This document shows, piece by piece, positions 1 through 9,084 of a stretch of 64,000 nucleotides of DNA (position 1 is the first letter of the stretch; each line of letters starts with the position of its first letter). The notes beneath the pieces were generated by a model, which had not been told where the DNA came from, did not search any database, and was given only the letters and a program-made list of their open reading frames with translations. Origin of the DNA: CAVQZC01 sp963718315. Lineage in GTDB: Bacteria > Actinomycetota > Thermoleophilia > Gaiellales > JAICJC01. Both the position numbers and the translations under genes were made by a program. The DNA is taken from the NCBI GenBank assembly GCA_963718315.1, contig CAVQZC010000013.1:62001-126000 (forward strand), given 5' to 3'.

Positions 1-107
1 TTCGGCTCCAGCGGCAGATGGAACTTCATCTCGGTGGGGATCGGGTGGCCCACGGCGCTGGCCCCTTCCAGGTCGGAATCGCTATCCGCCTGCGTACCGA
101 CACCCAC
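1..107 (-). CDS. possible N-terminus of a protein running off the left edge
   Basis: Reading leftward from a GTG at 107 there is an open frame of 35 codons with strongly G/C third positions (begins VGVGTQADSDSDLEGAS, later PTEMKFHLPLEP). It stays open to the edge. No domain is recognisable in so short a piece and the start codon is a guess, so this is only a candidate gene start. Confidence 0.3.
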   Translation of the reverse strand, partial: MGVGTQADSDSDLEGASAVGHPIPTEMKFHLPLEP

Positions 108-181
108 ATGCGGACGAGGATCGCTGATTAAAGCACCCGCGCTACGGGAAGACGAAGCCGGGGCAACTCGTCCAGAAGGGT

Positions 182-397
182 ATGAACGATCACACTCCCC
201 ACCTCTCAGAGCTCGCCTTCCGCGAGACCCACGGCGTCGCCGTCTCTCTCGTCTGGAACCGGGTCACCGACTGCGTCACCGTGATCGTCAGCGACCTCGG
301 CTCCGGCGGGTCATTCGAGATCGCGGCGCCCGCGGCGAAGGCGATGGACGTGTTCCGGCATCCGTACGCGTATACCAGCGACGTCCTCGCCGCCTGA
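182..397 (+). CDS. small conserved-looking hypothetical protein, 71 aa
   Basis: ATG at 182 is preceded by an AGAAGGG-like ribosome-binding site. The product is a compact beta-rich protein (VAVSLVWNRVTDCVTVIV, then FEIAAPAAKAMDVFRHPYAY). From memory, similar short proteins with a 'D-V-F-x-H-P-x-A-Y' ending occur in high-GC actinobacteria, but I cannot name a function. It stands alone on the plus strand, convergent with the redoxin gene that ends 20 nt further on. The codon bias is normal for the window, so I take it as a real gene rather than a shadow. Confidence 0.6.
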   Translation: MNDHTPHLSELAFRETHGVAVSLVWNRVTDCVTVIVSDLGSGGSFEIAAPAAKAMDVFRHPYAYTSDVLAA

Positions 398-416
398 CAG
401 CCGAATCGGCGGCCGC

Positions 417-1391
417 CTACCCGAAGGTGAAGACGTATGCCTCGACCCCGGCCGCGTCGAAGGTGATCTCGAATGTCCGGTCGACGACCGGGCCCGGCGC
501 CCGGACGAGCTGATAGAGCCGCGGCTCGAGCAGTGTTCCGTTGCCCGCGTCGTCAACGTCGAGACCATGTGCGGCGCCGGGCGCTGCACCGTCCACCCGC
601 ACACGGAACGGGATCGGGGCGGCCTCACGCGAGCGGATCACCAGGTTGACGTCGCGCGCGTGGAACCGGAACCCGATGCTGCCGGGCGCCTGGTTGAGCA
701 CGCTCGCACGCTCCTCGATCGTCCAGTCCCCGGCCAGCGCCCACTGGTTCAGGGACAGCTGGTCGGGGATCGCGTCTCCGCGGGGCGGCACGAGGCGGCC
801 CTGCTCGGCCCCGAGATAGGTCTCCGGCGACTCCAGGTTCTCCCAGTCGGCCTGCGCTTCGATGCCGTCGGGAGCGACCGAGACGAGCTCGTCGGTCGCG
901 CTCGCGGTACCTGCCTCGCGCAGGAGGACCTGGATCGCCCGCTCACACTCGTCGTAGGCGCCCTCTCCGAAGTGGTGATACCGGATCCGCCCCTCGGCGT
1001 CCGCGATGTACAGGGCCGGCCAGTAGTGGTTGCTGAACGCCCGCCACACGTCGTAGTCGGGATCGAGCGCGACGGGGTACGCGACGCGCATGTCGCTGAC
1101 GGCCCGGCGCACGTTGTCGACCTCACGCTCGAACGGGAACTCGGGCGTGTGGACGCCGACCACCACCATCCCCTGCTCCTGGTACTTCTCGGCCCACGCG
1201 CGGACGTAGCCCAACGTGCGCAGCCAGTTGATGCACGTGTACGTCCAGAAGTCCACCACCACGACCTGTCCGCGCAGGCCTGCTGCCGTCAGCGGCGGCG
1301 AGTTCAGCCAGCCGGCCGCGCCGTCGAACCCCGGGAGCCGGCTTTCGACGGGCAACGCCCCGACTGGACTGTCGCTGCCGTACAGACTCAC
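417..1391 (-). CDS. thioredoxin-fold redoxin with C-terminal DipZ-like beta domain
   Basis: A 324-aa protein starting at a GTG that overlaps the stop of the upstream hydrolase by four bases (GTGA). Residues about 30-160 form a TlpA/DipZ-type thioredoxin fold (VVVDFWTYTCINWLRT, VGVHTPEFPFE, HYWPALYIAD, YHHFGEGAYDECE). The rest is the beta-sandwich that follows thioredoxin domains in DipZ proteins. The usual CxxC is C-I-N-W here, so the resolving cysteine is a tryptophan. I recall homologues with the same CINW, which would make it a single-cysteine peroxidase- or reductase-like branch. There is no signal peptide or membrane segment, so it is probably cytoplasmic. Tight coupling to the hydrolase gene suggests one transcript. 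Confidence 0.8.
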   Translation of the reverse strand: MSLYGSDSPVGALPVESRLPGFDGAAGWLNSPPLTAAGLRGQVVVVDFWTYTCINWLRTLGYVRAWAEKYQEQGMVVVGVHTPEFPFEREVDNVRRAVSDMRVAYPVALDPDYDVWRAFSNHYWPALYIADAEGRIRYHHFGEGAYDECERAIQVLLREAGTASATDELVSVAPDGIEAQADWENLESPETYLGAEQGRLVPPRGDAIPDQLSLNQWALAGDWTIEERASVLNQAPGSIGFRFHARDVNLVIRSREAAPIPFRVRVDGAAPGAAHGLDVDDAGNGTLLEPRLYQLVRAPGPVVDRTFEITFDAAGVEAYVFTFG

Positions 1392-2252
1392 CGGTCCACC
1401 ACGTCGAGGATCGCGCGGGCGAACTCGTCGGGAGCCTCCTGGGGCAGGTTGTGGCCGGTCCCACCTCCGATCGTACGGTGCTCGTACGGGCCGGTGAACC
1501 TCCCGGCGTAGGCGCTGGGCTCGGCGTGAGGAGCGCCGTTGGCGTCGCCCTCCAGCGTGATGGCGGGAACGCCTATGGCCGGCGCCTCGGCAAGCCGTGC
1601 CTCCAGGTCGGCGTACTCGGCCTCGCCCTCCGCCAGCCCGAGCCGCCAGCGATAGTTGTGGATCACGATCGGAACGTGATCTGGGTTGTCGAACGACGCA
1701 GCGCTGCGATCGAACGTGGCATCGTCGAAGTTCCACTGCGGCGAGGCGATGTGCCAGATCAGCCTGGCGAACTCCCGCCGGTACTGCTCGTAGCCGGCCC
1801 GCCCGCGCTCGGTGGCGAAGTAGTACTGGTACCACCACTGCAGCTCGGCCTCGGGCGGCAAGCGGCTGCTTGCCCGCGGCCTGGCTGCCGATCAGGTAGC
1901 CGCTCACCGAGACGACCCCGCTGCACCGCTCCGGCCACAGCGCCGCCAGGATGTCCGCGGTGCGCGCTCCCCAGTCGAACCCGGCCACGACCGCGCGGTC
2001 GATCGCCAGGGCATCCATCAGTGCGATCGCGTCGACCGCCAGCGCGGCCTGTTCACCGTTGCGGACGGTCGTGTCGGACAGGAACCGGGTCGAGCCGTAT
2101 CCGCGCAGGAACGGGACGATCACGCGATGGCCCTGCGCGGTCAGGATCGGCGTCACCTCGTCGAAGCTGTGGATGTCGTACGGCCAGCCGTGAAGCAGCA
2201 GCACGGCGGGGCCGTCCGCCGGGCCGGCGTCGAGGTAGCCGACGTTGAGCAC
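1388..2252 (-). pseudogene. alpha/beta hydrolase (epoxide hydrolase/dehalogenase-like), frameshifted
   Basis: Two frames together make one alpha/beta hydrolase. The N-terminal part (VLLLHGWPYDIHSF oxyanion region; VVAGFDWGARTADIL with nucleophile Asp) reads to about 1862. The rest (ELQWWYQYYFATERGRAG, HVPIVIHNYRWRLG, GGGTGHNLPQEAP with the catalytic His) is in the next frame. Deleting one C near 1859 joins them cleanly. The natural N-terminus is also unclear: homologous-looking sequence (DTFGSVGQIDAG) continues upstream of the GTG at 2252 without a good start. The gene is either decaying or carries an assembly error. Its stop overlaps the redoxin start. Confidence 0.75.
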
Positions 2253-2339
2253 CCCGGCGTCGATCTGGCCGACCGATCCGAAGGTGTCCTGCCCCGAGCT
2301 GGGCGTGACGATGAAGTGTCGACGGACATGTCAGCCCGC

Positions 2340-3094
2340 CTAGGCTCCGACCGGGGCGTGGACGGCGGCGACGGCCTCGAGGATCACCTCGGAGACGGCA
2401 TCCGGCTGCGAGATCATGATCACGTGCGAGCCCTCGATCTCGGTGATCTTGGCACCGGCCCGCTCCGCCATCGAGCGGACGACGTCGGCACCGGCGGCCT
2501 TGTCGCCGGTGGCAACGACGGCCCAGGACGGCAGGTTCTTCCAGGCCGGCGGCCCGGTCGGCTCGCGAGAACGCCGGCCTCGGCGATCGGTCGCTGGACG
2601 GCCGCGATCAGCGCGGCCTGCTCGTCGGAGAGATCGCCGGCGAACGCATTGCGCGTCTTGGCGGGGTCGATGGAGAACTCGGTCGCCGTTCCGCCGTCCG
2701 CGACGGGTATTGATGTGGGATGAGCGCGTCGTTCAGGACGCTGTCCTTCGATCCGGCCTCGACCTCGCCGAGACGCTCGCCCTCGTCGGGGGCGAAGGCC
2801 GCCACGTAGACCAGGCCGACGACGTTGTCGGCCTGCCGCCGCGGCATTGGTGATCACGGCGCCGCCGTAGGAGTGTCCGACGAGCGACGACCGGCCCCGG
2901 CGTCTGCTTGAGCACGGACGGCGGTGTAGGCGGAGTCGATCTCGATGCCGCGGAGCGGGTTGGCGGGGGCCGTGACCGTGACGCCCCGACGGTTGCAGGC
3001 GCTCGATCACGCCGCTCCAACTGGAGGCGTCGGCGAACGCCCCGTGCACGAGCACGACGGTGACATCGTCACTGGTGTGCATCTCGTCGCTCAT
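2340..3094 (-). pseudogene. alpha/beta hydrolase with several frameshifts
   Basis: Pieces of one small alpha/beta hydrolase lie in all three minus frames: VTVVLVHGAFADASSWSGVI near the start, SVLKQTPGPVV, LVGHSYGGAVITNAAAA with the nucleophile Ser, DNVVGLVYVAAFAPDEGE, FSIDPAKTRNAFAGDLSDEQ, and a C-terminus read near 2340-2460 (SHVIMISQPDAV). At least four single-base indels are needed to link them. The architecture matches the family in which VHGAFADASSW is the first strand-loop. So many lesions in 750 bp argue for a pseudogene or a locally bad consensus. A good ATG at 3094 is still present. Confidence 0.75.
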
Positions 3095-3132
3095 GGATCT
3101 CTCCTCTCAGATATCTGCATCCGGGGCAGGTG

Positions 3133-4362
3133 TTACCGCAGCGACCGGAAGGCCGCCCGCATCTCCTCCGAGAACAGCTTCGGCTGCTCCCAGGCGGCAA
3201 AGTGGCCGCCCCGGTCGACCTCGTTGAAGTAGATGAGGTTGTCCGGGTAGGCGCGCTCCGCCCAGCTCCGAGGGGCCTGGTACAGCTCGTCGGGGAAGAC
3301 GGTGATGGCGTAGGGAATGGTGATGGGCTTGGCGTCGAAGAAGCTGCCCTTGGCCTCCCAGTAGTAGCGAGCGGCCGACACCCCGGTGTTGGTCAGCCAG
3401 TAGAGCGTGATGTTGTCGAGGATGTCGTCCCGGGTCAGGTCGCCTCCCAACCGCCCCTCGAGGATTCGCGCGATCAGACCGGGCTGGCCGGTGCCGTCGC
3501 CGTGGTCGATGGCGAAGGCCGCGAGGTCGATCGGCGAGTCCGCCAGCCCGTACATGGTCTGCGGCCGCGTGCTCATGATCTGGGCGTACGCCACGTGCTT
3601 GGCGTAGAAGCTGCTCAACTGGTCGTACGCCCGCCGCTCGTCGCCCGCGAGGTCGGCCGGCGGCGGGTCGCCGCGCAGGATGGCTGCATTGATCTCGGCG
3701 GGCGCGGTACCGGGCATGTTGGAGTGGATACCGGCCAGCTCCGGTGCCGCCTGGGCCCCCATCGTCTGCGTGACCGCGGCTCCCCAGTCGCCGCCCTGCG
3801 CCACGAACCGGTCATATCCAAGGCGCTTCATCAGCACCACCCAGGCGCTTGCGGTGCGTACCGGATCCCACCCCGTGGTGGTCGGCTTGGCGGAGAACCC
3901 GTGTCCCGGCAGTGAGGGGATGACGAGATGGAACGCGTCAGATGCAGTGCCGCCGTGGGCCGTCGGGTTGGTCAGCGGCTCGATGATCTTCATCTGCTCG
4001 ATGATCGAGCCGGGCCATCCGTGGGTCACGATCAGCGGGAGCGCGTCCTCATGCTCGGAGCGGATGTGCAGGAAGTGGAAGTCCAGCCCGTCGATCTCGG
4101 TCATGAAGTTCGGCAGCGCGTTGAGCCTGGCCTCACACGGCCGCCAGTCATAGTCGCTCGCCCAGTAGCGGGCGAGGTCCTGCATCAGCTCGAGCCTGGC
4201 CCCCTGCGAGTCGTCGGTGACCGTCTCGCGGTCGGGCCAGCGGGTGGCCGAGATCCGGCGGCGAAGGTCGTCGACGGCGTCCTGCGGGAACTCGATGTGA
4301 AACGGGCGGATCGCCGCGTCGGCGGCCGCCGACGTCTGGGAATCGTGTGACGAAACAGTCAC
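3133..4362 (-). CDS. epoxide hydrolase with EHN N-terminal domain
   Basis: About 409 aa if it starts at the GTG at 4362, which has GGAGGAG five bases upstream; an ATG at 4377 in the same frame lacks such a site. The first 110 residues are the EHN cap domain (FHIEFPQDAVDDLRRRIS..RWPD). An alpha/beta hydrolase core follows: oxyanion motif HGWPGSIIEQ, nucleophile Asp in GGDWGAAVTQ, and catalytic His in GGHFAAWEQP. This is the microsomal or juvenile-hormone epoxide hydrolase-like branch, which opens epoxides to diols through an aspartyl ester. It is intact, unlike the two hydrolases downstream, and could be the first gene of the same leftward unit. Confidence 0.88.
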   Translation of the reverse strand: MTVSSHDSQTSAAADAAIRPFHIEFPQDAVDDLRRRISATRWPDRETVTDDSQGARLELMQDLARYWASDYDWRPCEARLNALPNFMTEIDGLDFHFLHIRSEHEDALPLIVTHGWPGSIIEQMKIIEPLTNPTAHGGTASDAFHLVIPSLPGHGFSAKPTTTGWDPVRTASAWVVLMKRLGYDRFVAQGGDWGAAVTQTMGAQAAPELAGIHSNMPGTAPAEINAAILRGDPPPADLAGDERRAYDQLSSFYAKHVAYAQIMSTRPQTMYGLADSPIDLAAFAIDHGDGTGQPGLIARILEGRLGGDLTRDDILDNITLYWLTNTGVSAARYYWEAKGSFFDAKPITIPYAITVFPDELYQAPRSWAERAYPDNLIYFNEVDRGGHFAAWEQPKLFSEEMRAAFRSLR

Positions 4363-4620
4363 TGCTCCTCCTCGCATTGGTTAAAACGCGAGCCCGCTTG
4401 CATCAAGCCCGCTTGCGGCTTGCAGCGTCGGTCCGTCCGTCCCCTCGCCGGCGCCAGTCGGACCCAGGCTGCCGCGTCGTGATCCCTCGACATTAGTCCG
4501 ATCACTCCGCGCAAACAACGATTGTCACCAGACGGCAACCGGCCGGCGCAGCACGGCGGACGGCTACTCGACCGGCCGTGTTTGGATACTCGCCGGGCGG
4601 GCAGGTACGGCTCGAAGGCC
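4363..4620. other. divergent intergenic region
   Basis: 258 nt between the leftward epoxide hydrolase and a rightward membrane protein, so both promoters should lie here. Direct copies of 'agcccgcttgc' occur at about 4391 and 4406. I see no convincing sigma-70 pair or protein-coding sequence. Open frames here look like shadows. Confidence 0.4.
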
Positions 4621-5307
4621 ATGACCGCACATCCACAGACGGCATCCACGCCCAGCCCGCGACGTCATTGGCTCCTCACCACGCCCGCGGTCGGAGGCAT
4701 CGGGTTTGTCGCAGCGTGGGTGATCGGTCTGGCGGTGTGGCCCTCGAACCTCGATGTTGCGGCGACCGGCAGCCACGTCGTCTCGGCGTACGGCGGTCAT
4801 CAGGGCGTGGCCGTGACGCAGTACATCCTGGTCGAGGGTCTGGCGGCAGTCGCGCTGGCCCTCGTCGTGATCGCACTTGGGCAGGCGGCCGGCCAGCACC
4901 ATGCCGAAGGGCTGGGACGGCTCGCGGTGATCGCGGGTTGCGGCGCGGTACTCGTGTCGCTTGCCGAGTGTGCGCTAGGGCTGGTGCTCACCTCTATGGC
5001 TGTGCCCGACGGCGAATCCGGCAGGGCCGGAACGCTCTTTCACATCATCAACCGGCTGGATGGCGTGAAGATGCTCGCGTTCGCCGTGATGGCCCTGGCC
5101 GGCGTGGGCCTCGCCTCCCGCGGCGTGCTTCCGCGCTGGCTCGGCTATGTGGCCGCAGCGCTGGCAGTGGCGATGATTGTCTCCGGCGTCGGTTACCTGT
5201 TACTGAACAACACCGTTGCGCAGGCCGCGGCGGCGTCACTTCTGCTGCTCCTGATCTGGGTCGCCGCGACGGGTGTGACGCTCGGCCGCAGGACTCCGGC
5301 CTCCTGA
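4621..5307 (+). CDS. integral membrane protein of unknown function
   Basis: 228 aa. The ATG at 4621 (MTAHPQTAST) is chosen over an in-frame upstream start because the preceding residues look non-coding. After a short basic, Ser/Pro-rich cytoplasmic tail there are about six hydrophobic segments: near residues 22-40, 68-88, 98-122, 140-162, 172-194 and 198-218. The layout resembles DUF4386-type membrane proteins, but the match is only by eye. It lies between divergent and convergent neighbours and so is probably monocistronic. Confidence 0.7.
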   Translation: MTAHPQTASTPSPRRHWLLTTPAVGGIGFVAAWVIGLAVWPSNLDVAATGSHVVSAYGGHQGVAVTQYILVEGLAAVALALVVIALGQAAGQHHAEGLGRLAVIAGCGAVLVSLAECALGLVLTSMAVPDGESGRAGTLFHIINRLDGVKMLAFAVMALAGVGLASRGVLPRWLGYVAAALAVAMIVSGVGYLLLNNTVAQAAAASLLLLLIWVAATGVTLGRRTPAS

Positions 5308-5326
5308 CCGGCGGTAGCCGGGTAGG

Positions 5327-5812
5327 TCAAGCCCACGGCGCGGCCTCATCCACGGCACTGCTCCGCCTGACCACGAGGTCGTCTTCGCCGTCGGCCGTCC
5401 AGACCCACATCATGTCGCTGTCCGGGTAGACGACGGCACCGACCGGCGCGGCTGCCGACGAGAACATCGCGACGCGGGCAGTCGACTCGCCGTTGTTTCG
5501 CACGAGGTGCGCTCCGGCGGGGCCGGGCGGAAAGAAGACGATGTCCCCTGGTTCGAGCTGATCCTCGCCGCCCGGATGGCGCAGGGTCGGTGTGCCTGCG
5601 ACCACCAGTAGCCACTCCTCGTCGGGATTCTCGTAGTGGTACGGGCTGACAGCCTGGCCAGACGGCAGCTCGTAGACGCTCAGCCCCGTGCGGGCCGCGC
5701 CGAGCTGCGCGCCAAGACGGACACTGCCTCGGCGAAAGCCGTCGGGCAGCTGTGGACGCGGCTCACACGCGATCCCCGCAAGGTTGGCTCGCCGAACCGG
5801 GTCCGTGCTCAT
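5327..5812 (-). CDS. cupin-domain protein
   Basis: 161 aa from an ATG at 5812 with AAGGAG eight bases upstream. A single cupin barrel spans about residues 45-125 (SPYHYENPDEEWLLVVAG as motif 1; LEPGDIVFFPPGPAGAHLV as motif 2). His and Glu residues are in the usual metal-ligand places. The C-terminus (PDSDMMWVW) resembles sugar- or nucleotide-binding cupins, but the substrate cannot be told. It converges with the membrane protein gene and diverges from the cyclic-di-GMP enzyme gene. Confidence 0.78.
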   Translation of the reverse strand: MSTDPVRRANLAGIACEPRPQLPDGFRRGSVRLGAQLGAARTGLSVYELPSGQAVSPYHYENPDEEWLLVVAGTPTLRHPGGEDQLEPGDIVFFPPGPAGAHLVRNNGESTARVAMFSSAAAPVGAVVYPDSDMMWVWTADGEDDLVVRRSSAVDEAAPWA

Positions 5813-5954
5813 GGGGGCTCCTTCGGTAGGGACTTCACCCAGAAGACTGCGCAGGCCGCCGAATATCATCGCTGTCGGGGCCAAGAGCCCTACCGGTACG
5901 CGGATGGAAGGGCTAAGCGAGCCGAATGTCGCGCCGATGACAAGGTGGAACGCC

Positions 5955-8030
5955 ATGACCCGTTCGCCACTTAGCTCCCAAGGTTCACCCGTACCCGCCG
6001 CCGGCGCTTCGGCGCGCCCGAGCCGGACTCGAGGCCTGTGGGCCGCTGCACGCGCACGCTGGAGCCGCGATGGCGGCAGCCGGCGCCGGCGTGAGGTGGA
6101 GCTGGCCCGGATTCTCGACCTGTTCGAGGAGCATGCCTACGCCGGCGAGATCACGACGGATGGGCGCTACGTCCACCATGCGTCGGCGTCGACCGTCGAG
6201 GATCTGATCGGCGGATCGTTCCCGGAAGGCGTCGACGGCGGACGCTTCTGGGAGTCGCGCATTGCACCCGCAGACTGGGCGCAGTACGAAGCGTTCAACC
6301 GCCGCCTGCTGAGCGGCGAGGACGCAGAGGTGACCTATCGCATCGTCGGGCTCGACGGAGTCACGCGAATCCTGCGCGATCGCGCGCGTCCTCGTCACCT
6401 GGCCAACGGCAACGTCCTCATCGAGGGCCTGATCGCCGACATCACGGCCCGTGAGCAGGCCGCCGCGCGCCTCGACGAGGCCAGCGATCGCTTCACCACC
6501 CTCCTCGACGTGGTCGGCGCCCACGTCTATCTCGCCCTCGCGCTTCCCGACGGCGAGATCGAGGAGCTGTTTCAGGGGCCCGGCGGCGACCGGCTGCTGG
6601 GCGGCGCGGAGCCTGACCCGGAGATGGTCAACTGGGATGCGGCCGTCCATCCTGACGACCGAGCCGCCTACGACGCCTTCAACCTTGCGCTGGGGCGGGG
6701 CGAGGACTCGGAGGTCACGTATCGCCTGATCGGCGCCGACGGGATCACCCGCTGGGTGCACGACCGGGCCGCGTGTCGCCCCCGCCCGGACGGCACGTTC
6801 GAGGTGAGCGGCATCGTGTCCGACGTGACCGAGCGGCGACGGCTCGAGGACGAGCTCCGGCGGAGCATGCGGGAGATGAAGGTCGCCCACTCCGAGCTGG
6901 AACGCGCTCGTGCGGACGCCGAGGTGCGCGCGGGCACCGACGAGCTCACAGGCGCCTTCAACCGGCGTCACTTCGCCCGGATCGCGACAGAGACGCTGGC
7001 GGAGAACGCCGCCGCATGCGGCCTGCTGCTGCTCGACGCCGACCACTTCAAGCAGATCAACGACGCCTACGGCCACGCCGTGGGCGACGCCGTCCTCATC
7101 GATCTCGCCCACCGGCTGATCGACTGCCTCGAACCCGGAGACTGCCTCGCCCGGTGGGGCGGCGAGGAGTTCGCCATCCTGCTGCCCGGCGCCCGCTCCG
7201 CGGACGAGCTGGTGCGCCGGGCCGAGGGCTTCCGCCAGGCAGCCAGCGACTCGCCGATCGCGCACGGCGACGTCCAACTCGAACTCACCATCTCGGTCGG
7301 CGGCGCGCTCGCGCCGGATCATGGCGCGACCCTCGACGCGCTCCTGGATTGGGCCGACAGCTGTCTGTACGACGCCAAGCACCGCGGCCGGAACTGCGTC
7401 TCGCTGCGCCCGGGCGACGCACGCTCGGCCGACGCCCGGAACGCCGCTCCCCACGCGGTCGAGTCGGCACGTGCCCTGGCGTTCGCGAGCAGCCTCCGCG
7501 AAGGGATTCCGCAGGAGCACGCCGAGGAGGTCGCCCGCCTCGCCGGCCTGACAGCCGAGCGCTTGGCGCTGGACGATCGCGTCGCGCAGCGCTGCCGCCT
7601 CGGCGGATGGCTGCACGACGTCGGGAAGCTCGCCGTCCCCGAACACATCCTCAACAAGCCGGGTCCGCTGGACGACGGCGAGTGGGTGGTCATGCGCACG
7701 CATCCCGGTGTCGGCGCAGACATCGTCCGCCGCATTCCGGCTCTCCGGCACGTCGCGTCCGCCGTTCGGCATCACCACGAGCGCTTCAGCGGCAACGGCT
7801 ATCCAGACGACCTCGCCGGGGAGGCCATCCCCATCGAAGCACGCATCATCGCGGCCGCAGACGCCTATGCAGCAATGACGGCGGATCGCCCCTACTCCCC
7901 GGCACGCACGCCACAGCAGGCCGCGGCCGAGCTCCGCCGCAGCGCCGGCTCCCACTTCGACCCCATGGTCGTCGAAGCGCTGCTCGTGGTTCTCGGCCTC
8001 GCCGACCAGATCGAGCTCGACGCAGCCTGA
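5955..8030 (+). CDS. PAS-PAS-GGDEF-HD-GYP bifunctional cyclic-di-GMP enzyme
   Basis: 691 aa from an ATG at 5955 with AAGGTGG upstream. After an Arg-rich start there are two PAS-like domains (about 50-165 and 170-290), then a coiled linker and a diguanylate cyclase domain with an intact GGEEF at about 402-406. A metal-dependent phosphodiesterase domain follows, with HD at about 554-555 (LHDVGK), HHERFSGNGYP at about 608-617 and DAYAAMTADRPY. Both active sites look complete, so it may make and break c-di-GMP under PAS control. The allosteric I-site RxxD before GGEEF reads E-P-G-D, so product inhibition may be lost. No membrane segment is present. Confidence 0.92.
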   Translation: MTRSPLSSQGSPVPAAGASARPSRTRGLWAAARARWSRDGGSRRRREVELARILDLFEEHAYAGEITTDGRYVHHASASTVEDLIGGSFPEGVDGGRFWESRIAPADWAQYEAFNRRLLSGEDAEVTYRIVGLDGVTRILRDRARPRHLANGNVLIEGLIADITAREQAAARLDEASDRFTTLLDVVGAHVYLALALPDGEIEELFQGPGGDRLLGGAEPDPEMVNWDAAVHPDDRAAYDAFNLALGRGEDSEVTYRLIGADGITRWVHDRAACRPRPDGTFEVSGIVSDVTERRRLEDELRRSMREMKVAHSELERARADAEVRAGTDELTGAFNRRHFARIATETLAENAAACGLLLLDADHFKQINDAYGHAVGDAVLIDLAHRLIDCLEPGDCLARWGGEEFAILLPGARSADELVRRAEGFRQAASDSPIAHGDVQLELTISVGGALAPDHGATLDALLDWADSCLYDAKHRGRNCVSLRPGDARSADARNAAPHAVESARALAFASSLREGIPQEHAEEVARLAGLTAERLALDDRVAQRCRLGGWLHDVGKLAVPEHILNKPGPLDDGEWVVMRTHPGVGADIVRRIPALRHVASAVRHHHERFSGNGYPDDLAGEAIPIEARIIAAADAYAAMTADRPYSPARTPQQAAAELRRSAGSHFDPMVVEALLVVLGLADQIELDAA

Positions 8031-8193
8031 GAGCCGGCCACGCGCACCCCCGGTCGGGGCACGCTGGCGCAGGCGAGGTGCCCAGCGGGCGCGGCAACTG
8101 TAGCCGCGTTGTCCACGCCAACGGACCACCGCTGCGGCGACCGCGGGCCGAAGCCCGCATCCGCATGGGTGGACGGGCGCAGCGATCCCGGGG

Positions 8194-8218
8194 TCAGCTG
8201 CCCTGTCATGAGGCAGCT
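8194..8218. terminator. inverted repeat before the TauE/SafE gene
   Basis: CAGCTGCC and GGCAGCTG form a perfect 8-bp stem around a 9-nt loop, ending 14 nt before the next ATG. There is no T-run, so it could be a weak terminator for the upstream gene, an operator, or a fold that hides the ribosome-binding site. Confidence 0.35.
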
Positions 8219-8232
8219 GTAGGCTCGCCGAC

Positions 8233-9015
8233 ATGAACCTGCTGGGCGCCTTTCTCGCGGGACTGCTGGTCGCCACGGCCACCACACCGGCCGGCGTCAG
8301 CGGCGCCGTGCTGCTGTTGCCGATCCAGGTGAGCCTGCTCGGCGTCCCCAGTCCCGCGGTGACTCCGACCAACCTGATCTTCAACCTCTTTGCCACCCCC
8401 AGCGGCGTGCTTCGCTACCGCCGACTGGGCGGCCGCCCGATCCGATCGCCGCTGGCCAGCCGGCTGTTGGCGGGCACCATCCCCGGCGTCGTCGTGGGAG
8501 CGGTGATCCGAGTCGAGTGGCTGTCCGGCCAGCAAGCCTTCTACCTCGCCGCCGCCGGGGTGCTGGCAACGCTCGGGGCGATGCTCGTGATCCGCCAACC
8601 CACCCCGGCTCACGAGCCGCTGAAACTCGCGCTGGTGCCCCCAATCGCCGCGGCCGTCGGCGTGGTCGGCGGCATCTACGGCATCGGCGGCGGCTCCTTC
8701 CTGGCACCGATCCTGATCCTCGGCGGCTACACCGCCTACACCGTCGCACCAGCCGCGCTGCTCTCCACGCTGGCGGCGTCAATCGTGGGCGTGATCACCT
8801 TCGTCGTCCTGGCCCTGACCTCCGACAGCTCGAGCCAGATCACGCCCGACTGGGGCATCGGGATCGCCGCGGGCATCGGCGGCATCATCGGCGCCTACCT
8901 CGGGGCCAGCCTCCAGTCCCGCATCCCCGAACCTACGCTGCGACGACTGCTCGGCTGGCTCGCGCTGCTGATCGCCGTCCGCTACCTCTACCTCGGCGCG
9001 TCGAGCGCGGTCTAG
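8233..9015 (+). CDS. TauE/SafE (TSUP) family membrane permease
   Basis: 260 aa, almost wholly hydrophobic, with about eight transmembrane segments in the two-half arrangement of TSUP proteins. Each half carries the family's glycine-rich re-entrant motif (GLLVATATTPAGVSGAVLLL near the start; VGGIYGIGGGSFLAPILIL in the middle). Family members export or import sulfite, sulfonates or organic sulfur acids; nothing here fixes the substrate. The start ATG has only a weak ribosome-binding site. It is the last gene left of the tmRNA-derived repeat. Confidence 0.85.
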   Translation: MNLLGAFLAGLLVATATTPAGVSGAVLLLPIQVSLLGVPSPAVTPTNLIFNLFATPSGVLRYRRLGGRPIRSPLASRLLAGTIPGVVVGAVIRVEWLSGQQAFYLAAAGVLATLGAMLVIRQPTPAHEPLKLALVPPIAAAVGVVGGIYGIGGGSFLAPILILGGYTAYTVAPAALLSTLAASIVGVITFVVLALTSDSSSQITPDWGIGIAAGIGGIIGAYLGASLQSRIPEPTLRRLLGWLALLIAVRYLYLGASSAV

Positions 9016-9084
9016 CCTCCGAGCCGCGCGCCGAGACTCGAACTTCGCACGGTTCGCGGTCGCCCCTCGCCTGGCCCGATCCGG

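Noticed and set aside
34..513. 159-codon plus-strand frame at the left end
   Set aside because: Arg/Ser/Pro-rich nonsense overlapping a better 71-aa gene and the end of the redoxin gene.
8031..8190. possible third copy of the hairpin element
   Set aside because: It shares only short GC-rich words (such as GCCGAAGCCCGC) with copies 1 and 2 and lacks the end repeats and the 78-nt block.
5985..8396. 803-codon open frame on the minus strand opposite the GGDEF/HD-GYP gene
   Set aside because: An antisense shadow caused by G/C third positions; the product is low-complexity Arg/Ala/Gly sequence with no domain, while the plus strand encodes a full recognised protein.
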